NCBI GenBank assembly: GCA_002898315.1
Contig: BEHV01000012.1
Location: forward strand, 1-56,642
Reading direction: 5' to 3'
DNA: 56,642 nt
DNA from: a bacterium HR19
Lineage (GTDB): Bacteria > Calescibacteriota > Calescibacteriia > Calescibacteriales > Calescibacteriaceae
Shown piece after piece: positions 51,685 to 56,642 of the stretch. Each line of letters opens with the position of its first letter. Within the stretch, counting starts at the first letter, position 1. The position numbers were made by a program, and so were the translations under genes. Below the pieces are notes generated by a model that was not told the DNA's origin, did not search any database, and saw only the letters and a list, made by a program, of their open reading frames with translations.

Positions 51685-52749
51685 ATGATGAACTTATTCC
51701 CCATAGACCGAAGATTCACCTTCTCTAATTTTGTGACGGGAGAGAACAACAAAGCTGCTAAAATGGCAGCTATGGAAATAGCAAAGGGAACCGCAAGAAC
51801 AAACCTGCTTTTTATATGGAGTCCCAACGGACTTGGAAAAACCCATCTCCTTCACGCCGTCGGAAACGAAGTGATAGAAAATGGAATAGGCTCGCGAGTG
51901 ATATATGTTCCAGCAAACGAGTTCATGAGAGAATTTATGACAGCATACCAAGAAAATATACTATCAGAATTCAGAAGAAAATACAGAGATATGTGCGATG
52001 TTCTGCTTTTAGATGATATAAACCTTCTTGAACCAGAAACACGCGGAGCGACAAGGGAGGAAATTTTTGAGACAGTAAACTATCTTCTTGTCACAAAAAA
52101 AAGAATAGTCATCACAGCAGATAAACCCCCACACTCTTTGAAGAACTTTGAAAACAAACTCATAAGCAGATTTCAGTGGGGAAGAGTGGTAGATATAAAA
52201 CCTCCGCCTTTTGAAATAAGAGTGGCAATCTTGAAAGCCAAAGCGTATGAAAGAAACTACAACGTGCCAGATGAGGTGATTCATTACATAGCAGAAAGAA
52301 TAACGGGAAATGTGAGATGGCTTGAAGGAGCCCTTGAAACAATCGTTATGTTTGCAGAAATAGAAGAAAAAACCCCAGATATAGAACTTGCCGAAAGAGC
52401 TCTATCACAAATAAACCTCCCCTTGAAAAACATAGACGCAAAAAAGATAATAGAGATAACAGCAAAGTTCTTCAATCTTGACCCAAAAGATATACAAAGC
52501 CCAAGAAGAAAAAAAACAATTTCAATAGCAAGGCAGGTTGCAATATACCTCTGTCGTGAAATGCTTAACCTCTCCACAACACAAATAGGACAGATATTCG
52601 GAAACAGAGACCATTCAACAATAATATACGCAATAGAGAAAATAAAAACAGAAAAAGAAAAGGACTCCTCTTTGCAGATGATAATAAACTCCATCAGAGA
52701 GACAATAATTGGAGAGGTAAATGCAAATAGAAATGGAAACGGAAGATGA
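51685..52749 (+). CDS. dnaA: chromosomal replication initiator DnaA lacking domains I and II
   Basis: 354 aa against about 440-450 in most bacteria. The protein begins right at the start of domain III (FPIDRRFTFSNFVTGENN), so the DnaB/DiaA-interacting domain I and the linker are absent. AAA+ parts: Walker A SPNGLGKT with Ser46 replacing the first Gly of GxxxxGKT, Walker B VLLLDDINLL, sensor I ITADKPP, a box VII Arg in ISRFQWG, and sensor II NVRWLEGAL. Domain IV has the helix-turn-helix with GNRDHSTI, the DnaA-box reading signature. Box-like TTTTCCACA sequences lie on both sides. Helicase loading must use another contact. Confidence 0.92.
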   Translation: MMNLFPIDRRFTFSNFVTGENNKAAKMAAMEIAKGTARTNLLFIWSPNGLGKTHLLHAVGNEVIENGIGSRVIYVPANEFMREFMTAYQENILSEFRRKYRDMCDVLLLDDINLLEPETRGATREEIFETVNYLLVTKKRIVITADKPPHSLKNFENKLISRFQWGRVVDIKPPPFEIRVAILKAKAYERNYNVPDEVIHYIAERITGNVRWLEGALETIVMFAEIEEKTPDIELAERALSQINLPLKNIDAKKIIEITAKFFNLDPKDIQSPRRKKTISIARQVAIYLCREMLNLSTTQIGQIFGNRDHSTIIYAIEKIKTEKEKDSSLQMIINSIRETIIGEVNANRNGNGR

Positions 52750-53057
52750 ACCTTGTGGAAAACTTGTGGAAAAACATCGGAAAAACTGTTGAAAAACCTG
52801 TTAAAAACCCCCTTTATTTTTCCACAAAAATTTTCAACAACTTTTTCCACATCTCTTTCCACAAAAATTCCACAAATTTTTCAACCTCTCCTTCCCTTGA
52901 TTTTCAAGGGCAAAAAGATTTTTCAACAGAAAAAATCGGAATTATTATATATATTCTTTCTTATTACTACGTAATTAATTGAAAAAGAAATAAAGAGGAA
53001 TGAGGAAAAAATCAAAAATAAGATGAGGGTAAAAACTTCTCTAAAATTCAAAAAGTT
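52750..53057 (+). other. candidate replication origin (DnaA-box cluster and AT-rich segment)
   Basis: 308 bp without a gene, directly after dnaA. DnaA-box-like elements: complement of TTTTCCACA at 52754-52762 and 52765-52773; direct TTTTCCACA at 52818-52826 and 52843-52851; and near matches at 52855-52863 (CTTTCCACA) and 52866-52874 (AATTCCACA). The elements face each other around 52775-52815. Several TTTTCAAC variants follow. An AT-rich stretch at 52930-52985 could be the unwinding element. The consensus TTATCCACA differs at one position. Origin function is inferred. Confidence 0.6.
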
Positions 53058-54020
53058 ATGCATATATGTGTTTTCATAAATCCTTTTTCGGGAAAGACAA
53101 TTCAAGGATTCTTCTCAGAGGAGAGAATAAAAGATATTTTCTCAAAATACCTCTCGCGTGAGCATACCTTTGAGTTTGTAAAAACAGAAAATCCAGATGA
53201 ACTCCCATCAAAAATCTCGTATATAATGAAAAACGCAGATATAGTTGCTGTGGTTGGTGGAGATGGAACGATAAAAACCTTTATTGACCTTCTTATACCT
53301 ATGTCAGAAGGTGAAAAGAAAATTCCCATCATAGCGCCAATTGGAGCTGGGTCTCTGAACGTTGTTGCAAAAAATGTTCTTCCTCAAACTGTTGGAACCG
53401 CTCCAAGGTTAATATGCGATATTGTCAATAGCTTCTCATCTTTTCCTGATATGCGGTTTGTGAAAATGATAAGCCCTCTCAAATTTGAGGAGGAAAACCT
53501 TGTTCAGTATGGGTTTATGTTCGGGAACGGGCTAATTTTTTCAGGAGCTGAGATATATGATTTGTGGGGTTTCGGCTCTCAAAAAGCTCTCTCTCTCATA
53601 ATAAAAGCCATTTTTTCTTTCTTTTTTGGGGGTGAGCTGAAAGAGAAGCTGACAAAATATATAAGCTGTGAGATGATAGCAGATGGTTCAGAGGTTCCAA
53701 TAAGGCGTGCGGTTGCCTGTCTTGCCTCTCGGTTTGACAAGATGATTTTATTCACTCGCCCCTTCACCTCAAAACCGCAAGAAGGAAAGTTCTTCTTCGC
53801 TGTCTTCGCAGATAGTCATAAAAAACTCGCTTTGAATCTCTTAAACATAGCTCTCGGCAGAAAAGTCCTTGAGAATTCTATAAACTCCCTCGCTTCCGAA
53901 GTGTTTTTGAAATTTGAGGGCGGTTATACAATTGATGGAGAGATTTTCAGAAGAAAATTCACAGAGATGAAAATCTCTCTTGGACCAAAAATTCCTTTCC
54001 TTTCTCTCAATAAAAGGTAA
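53058..54020 (+). CDS. diacylglycerol/lipid kinase family protein
   Basis: 320 aa DAGK catalytic-domain protein (DgkB/YegS/LCB5-type). It has NPFSGK at the N-terminus, the nucleotide motif VGGDGTIK near residue 74, and APIGAGSLNVVAKN (usual form PxGTxNDFA), which is somewhat altered. A C-terminal beta-sandwich has GGYTIDGEIF. It phosphorylates diacylglycerol or a related lipid at the membrane. A TAAAAT lies 10 nt before the ATG. In its opening codons T outnumbers C at third positions, unlike dnaA. Confidence 0.82.
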   Translation: MHICVFINPFSGKTIQGFFSEERIKDIFSKYLSREHTFEFVKTENPDELPSKISYIMKNADIVAVVGGDGTIKTFIDLLIPMSEGEKKIPIIAPIGAGSLNVVAKNVLPQTVGTAPRLICDIVNSFSSFPDMRFVKMISPLKFEEENLVQYGFMFGNGLIFSGAEIYDLWGFGSQKALSLIIKAIFSFFFGGELKEKLTKYISCEMIADGSEVPIRRAVACLASRFDKMILFTRPFTSKPQEGKFFFAVFADSHKKLALNLLNIALGRKVLENSINSLASEVFLKFEGGYTIDGEIFRRKFTEMKISLGPKIPFLSLNKR

Positions 54021-54045
54021 AGTTTTTTCTACTTTTCTTGGTTCG

Positions 54046-54053
54046 GAAAATCG
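54046..54053 (+). repeat. target site duplication, left copy
   Basis: GAAAATCG, repeated exactly at 54795-54802. It flanks the GGTA...TACC-bounded IS1-family element and marks its ends to the base. An 8-bp duplication agrees with the 8-9 bp usual for IS1. Confidence 0.85.
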
Positions 54054-54073
54054 GGTATTCAGTTAAAAATCAC
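54054..54073 (+). repeat. left terminal inverted repeat of the IS1-family element
   Basis: Starts GGTATTCAGTTAAAAATCAC. Pairs with 54775-54794 (complement starting GGTAGATAGTTAAATATAAC), 15 of 20 positions equal. Confidence 0.75.
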
Positions 54074-54498
54074 CCAGAGGGTAGTAAATTCCATCTAATA
54101 AAAACTAAGGCTAAAGCCCTATATAAAGCTCTAACTGATTTAGCATAAGCCTTTGTCTTCCTTTTTAACATTGCTATCTTACTTCTTAAAAATGAATGTA
54201 ATCCTTCATTCCAATTGGTACACCCATATTTACCAATTTTTCTATTATCTAATCCTTCATAAGCCTTATATCCATTCTCTGTTTGAAACTCTTCTGCTAT
54301 TGGAATTTGATGGTAAAATTTCCAAAATGTCTCTTCATCTCTCTTTCCTATTTCAAAAAACTTTGTATCTTTATCAAAAACTGCAGTCCATATCCAAACA
54401 TCATTTTCTTTTTTCCCTACATAGCTCCACATTTCATCTAATCCTGCTTTTTTAAAACTTTTATTAATTTGTTTCTTTTTTCTTGTTTCTATTTTTTT
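54070..54498 (-). CDS. IS1 transposase ORF B (InsB-like), DDE catalytic part
   Basis: The ATG-initiated ORF is 54432-54070 (120 aa), but the frame is open upstream to the A7 slippery site at 54492-54498. Reading there after a -1 shift gives IETRKKKQINKSFKKAGLDE-MWSYVGKKEN, and DEMWSYVGKK is the IS1 hallmark. The C-terminal part has the conserved NEGLHSFLRSKIAMLKRKTKA and ends just inside the left repeat. The product would be the InsAB' fusion by programmed frameshifting, as in IS1 itself. Confidence 0.82.
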   Translation of the reverse strand, partial: KKIETRKKKQINKSFKKAGLDEMWSYVGKKENDVWIWTAVFDKDTKFFEIGKRDEETFWKFYHQIPIAEEFQTENGYKAYEGLDNRKIGKYGCTNWNEGLHSFLRSKIAMLKRKTKAYAKSVRALYRALALVFIRWNLLPSG

Positions 54499-54756
54499 AT
54501 TGCTTTTTCTCCTCCTGCTCTAATCCAACTACGAACTGTTTCATAAGGAACTTCTAATGAATGTGCTATTACTGCTATTTCTACACCATCTGTATATAAT
54601 CTTAACGCTATTTCTTTTAATTCTTTTGGGTACCTATTCTTCTCATAATCTTCTAAAAAAGTAAGAATAACAGTTTTTACAATAGTATCTTTGTATCCCT
54701 TTTTCATTTTTTCCTTTTTTTATTACATTTTCTGATTTACAGTATTTGCACTCCAT
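54489..54756 (-). pseudogene. IS1 ORF A (InsA-like) split by a one-base frameshift
   Basis: From the ATG at 54756 one frame reads MECKYCKSENVIKKG...GIQRYYCKNC, the InsA zinc finger (two CxxC pairs), but it stops soon after. The HTH region (ELKEIALRLYTDGVEIAVIAHS) continues in another frame from 54707 and ends at a TAG, 54489-54491. Removing one base from the A6 run at 54655-54660 restores a continuous InsA of about 88 residues. So the copy carries an extra base there (mutation or homopolymer error). Confidence 0.75.
54492..54498 (-). promoter_or_regulatory. -1 ribosomal frameshift signal (A7) of the IS1 element
   Basis: On the minus strand an A-AAA-AAA run is followed directly by the in-frame TAG of ORF A. 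A -1 slip here joins ORF A to ORF B. IS1 uses the similar A-AAA-AAC site at the same place. Confidence 0.75.
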
Positions 54757-54794
54757 GTTTTTATTTTACACCAAGTTATATTTAACTATCTACC

Positions 54795-54802
54795 GAAAAT
54801 CG
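54795..54802 (+). repeat. target site duplication, right copy
   Basis: GAAAATCG, identical to 54046-54053. It lies immediately outside the TACC end of the element. Confidence 0.85.
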
Positions 54803-54813
54803 GGAAGAATATT

Positions 54814-55551
54814 TCATATCATCTCGTATTCGGGATACTTTATATCTGCAAGATACAGTCCGTGTGGAGGTACTGTGAAACTGGCTTTTGCTTCTCCTGT
54901 TAGGACTTTTTGAAATTCTTCCTCGTTCATCTTTCCGAGTCCGACTTCAATGAGGCATCCCACGATATTTCTTATCATATAGCGAAGGAAGCTTCTCCCT
55001 ACAATTTCATAAAGTATTATCTTCCCCTTTTTTGTTATCTGAGATAGTTTAATTTCTCTTTCTGTGTTTTCTTTTTCTGGTGTGAATGAAGAGAAATTGT
55101 ATTTTCCCTCAATGAGTTTTGCACATCTTTGCATTGCTGAAACATCAAGATTTCTATTTATATGCAGAGCAAAGTTTCTTAAAAACGGGTTTATCTCTCC
55201 TTCAATTATAATGTAGATGTATCTTTTTTCACATACGCTCCACCTTGCGTTAAAACTTTTTGGAACCTCTACTGATTTTGTGATTTTTATATCGGGGGGC
55301 AGGAGTGAGTTGAGAGCATACTTGAACCTTTCAGGAGGTATCTCAGATGAGGTCAGAAAATTTGCTACCTGACCTATTGCATGAACTCCAGCATCTGTTC
55401 TCGAAGCTCCTATTAACCTCACTTTCTCTCCTGTTAATCTCTCTATTGCTTTTTTTATCTCGCTTTGTATAGTTGGGACATCTTTTTGTACCTGCCATCC
55501 GTGATAGTTTGTTCCCACATAACTTATTTTCAGTGCTATATTCCTTATCAT
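54814..55551 (-). CDS. truA: tRNA pseudouridine synthase A
   Basis: 245 aa enzyme making pseudouridine at positions 38-40 of tRNA anticodon arms. The catalytic Asp is in GASRTDAGVHA near residue 53, preceded by NYHGWQVQ, and the C-terminal FLRYMIRNIVG motif is present. The length is normal. It starts at ATG 55551, about 18 bp after the permease gene stop, so the two genes may be cotranscribed. The IS1 element lies downstream, 19 bp after its stop codon. Confidence 0.94.
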   Translation of the reverse strand: MIRNIALKISYVGTNYHGWQVQKDVPTIQSEIKKAIERLTGEKVRLIGASRTDAGVHAIGQVANFLTSSEIPPERFKYALNSLLPPDIKITKSVEVPKSFNARWSVCEKRYIYIIIEGEINPFLRNFALHINRNLDVSAMQRCAKLIEGKYNFSSFTPEKENTEREIKLSQITKKGKIILYEIVGRSFLRYMIRNIVGCLIEVGLGKMNEEEFQKVLTGEAKASFTVPPHGLYLADIKYPEYEMI

Positions 55552-55569
55552 ATATGTTTCACGTGAAAC

Positions 55570-56642
55570 TTATTTTGGGAAACCGAAGAATAAAAAAGCA
55601 ATCAAAAAATACGAAGGTATGAGTATTGCGTAGGAATAGAACATATAGAAGATAAAATTTGGAGCTTTTATTTTCATCTCCTCACTTATGCTTTTTACCA
55701 TAAAGTTAGGTGCATTTCCTATGTATGAGTTTGCTCCCATAAAGACCGCTCCACATGATATCGCCTTCAAGAACGGCTCCCATACGCCCGCAACCGAAGG
55801 TGTGAGAGCAAACTTTTCTGTAAGCCCCTGAGCCATAGCAAAAAAAGTAAGATATGTTGGAGCGTTATCTAAAAATGAAGAAAGCACTCCGGATGCAAAA
55901 AAGAACTCCCAAGGACTATCCACTCCGAATTTATCTGCGTTTTCTCTGAGGAAATCTAAAACAGGAGTCATAGTTGTGAATATTCCTGCAAAAACAATTG
56001 CGACCTCTTTTGCTGGCTCAAAACTGAACTCGTTCCTTTCCCTTATATCCTTTGGGGTTAGAACCCAAGAAAGCAATGCGCTCACCCACATAACCAGCTC
56101 CCTCAAAGGCGTTCTCAAAGATATGACAGAAATTATTATCATAAGCAAGAAAAAAAGATTTATCTTACCTTTGATGATAAAGCCCATTTTCTCTTCTTGC
56201 CCTTTCTCCTCTTCTAAAACCTCAAGTAGCTTTCTCTCTTTCTTCAAAGCTATCGTGTCCCATACGAAAAAAGCTGTCAGAACCAATCCGACTTCAAGAA
56301 TCCCTACGGGAAAAAGTTTGAGAGACCAGAAAAACGGAACCCCCTTTAGAAAACCCATAAAAAGCGGTGGGTCCCCAATGGGTGTGAGAACTCCACCTAT
56401 ATTTGATACCGTGAAGATGAAAAAAACAGGAATATGGAATGTGTTTTCTCTCAATCTGTTTATCCTGAGGAAAGGTCTTATAAGAAGCATGCTTGAACCG
56501 GTTGTCCCAATAATATTAGATAGAACTGCTCCAAAAAGTAGAATAAGTGTGTTGAATACCGGAGATGGTGGAACTTTTATATCAATAAGTAGTCCTCCGC
56601 TTACTATAAAAAGCGATGTTATAAGAGATATAAATGAAAAAT
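55570..56642 (-). CDS. ArsB/NhaD-type ion permease (IT superfamily), N-terminus outside window
   Basis: The frame is open to the right edge; the first internal ATG at 56490 is not the true start because upstream codons read SNIIGTTGSS, a conserved membrane motif directly before MLLIRP. At least 357 codons are visible with about 9-10 membrane segments. GGVLTPIGDPPLF and SFLDNAPTYLTF are the re-entrant motifs of ArsB/NhaD/CitMHS permeases, and GANSYIGNAPNFMVKSI is typical of genes annotated as Na+/H+ antiporters. The transported ion (Na+/H+, arsenite or a carboxylate) cannot be fixed. A missing N-terminal portion of about 80 residues is expected. Confidence 0.83.
   Translation of the reverse strand, partial: FSFISLITSLFIVSGGLLIDIKVPPSPVFNTLILLFGAVLSNIIGTTGSSMLLIRPFLRINRLRENTFHIPVFFIFTVSNIGGVLTPIGDPPLFMGFLKGVPFFWSLKLFPVGILEVGLVLTAFFVWDTIALKKERKLLEVLEEEKGQEEKMGFIIKGKINLFFLLMIIISVISLRTPLRELVMWVSALLSWVLTPKDIRERNEFSFEPAKEVAIVFAGIFTTMTPVLDFLRENADKFGVDSPWEFFFASGVLSSFLDNAPTYLTFFAMAQGLTEKFALTPSVAGVWEPFLKAISCGAVFMGANSYIGNAPNFMVKSISEEMKIKAPNFIFYMFYSYAILIPSYFLIAFLFFGFPK

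Larger units (their letters stand above)
54054..54794 (-). mobile_element. IS1-family insertion sequence, complete ends, 741 bp
   Basis: Terminal inverted repeats of about 20 bp (15 of 20 identical, sharing GGTA and AGTTAAA) begin at 54054 and end at 54794, with an 8-bp target duplication outside both ends. It carries an InsA-like zinc-finger/HTH ORF and an InsB-like DDE ORF on the minus strand, joined by a -1 slippery A7. The size is near that of IS1 (768 bp). It inserted between the lipid kinase gene and truA without breaking either. InsA appears disrupted by an extra base in a homopolymer, so this copy may be inactive. Confidence 0.88.

Noticed and set aside
52284-52862. 192-codon minus-strand frame across the dnaA end
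   Set aside because: Antisense to the DnaA helix-turn-helix; composition is Ser/Phe-rich, no recognisable domain.
1-56642. tRNA, rRNA, riboswitch or other structured RNA genes
   Set aside because: No convincing cloverleaf, TTCGA arm, rRNA block or known aptamer core was recognised by eye; a covariance-model search would be decisive.

Overview
The window is AT-rich, gene-dense chromosomal DNA from a bacterium with a double-membrane type of envelope. Supporting this are an Mla-type ABC ATPase, several lipoprotein signals, a candidate outer-membrane barrel, SecDF, FtsW/RodA and an F-type ATPase subunit. FlhA with CheY and a CheX-type phosphatase implies flagella and chemotaxis. A heme-copper oxidase operon with an Sco protein implies respiration with O2 or a nitrogen oxide. 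Short intergenic gaps, Lys/Glu/Arg/Ile-rich proteins and dispersed operons recall deep-branching thermophiles or uncultured thermophilic phyla. The lineage cannot be fixed from this sequence, and no rRNA or tRNA gene was seen.

Layout. 1-8.3 kb: fragment of a PD-(D/E)XK transposase-like gene, GH1 lipoprotein, coaX, MBL hydrolase, Mla-type ATPase, hisF, ArsA/Get3 ATPase, PLP enzyme and a lone atpG. 8.3-21.7 kb: PEBP lipoprotein, coiled-coil nuclease-like protein, FtsW/RodA, pntAA, flhA, cheX-cheY, LivG-type ATPase, secD-secF, a PncC-NUDIX fusion, an epimerase and a DCC-family protein. 21.7-28.3 kb: GH5 lipoprotein and the respiratory block (small subunit, CuA subunit II, subunit I, Sco, cytochrome b-ferredoxin). 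28.5-36.1 kb: glutamate dehydrogenase, a catE-like protein and a giant LVIVD/ASH-repeat surface lipoprotein split by a frameshift. 36.2-45.8 kb: RNase H-like protein, phoU, a cNMP-binding protein, a His-rich exported protein, Rieske-sufS, argB and two glycosyltransferases, an SDR, cutA and a full transposase-like copy. 45.9-56.6 kb: aminotransferase, sppA, purD, UspA, lipase-like hydrolase, dnaA with a probable replication origin, a lipid/diacylglycerol kinase, an IS1-family element, truA and an ArsB/NhaD permease running off the edge.

Most notable points. (1) The heme-copper oxidase subunit I lacks the active-site Tyr (HPAQQ instead of HPxxY) and has Lys where the second low-spin-heme His should be (HFK instead of HFH), yet it sits with an intact CuA subunit, Sco and a cytochrome b/ferredoxin fusion. 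(2) DnaA lacks domains I and II and has an altered Walker A, and is flanked by many TTTTCCACA boxes; a codon-position skew change lies there too. (3) Many first genes have a TAAAAT-like -10 hexamer 7-8 nt before the start codon and no Shine-Dalgarno, whereas operon-internal genes have strong ones, which suggests widespread leaderless mRNAs. (4) A complete IS1-family element with an 8-bp target duplication is delimited to the base. (5) Several fusions (PncC-NUDIX, MshEN-like repeats with CheX, a SecF extension) and lone copies of genes normally found in operons (atpG, flhA, hisF, pntAA) are present.
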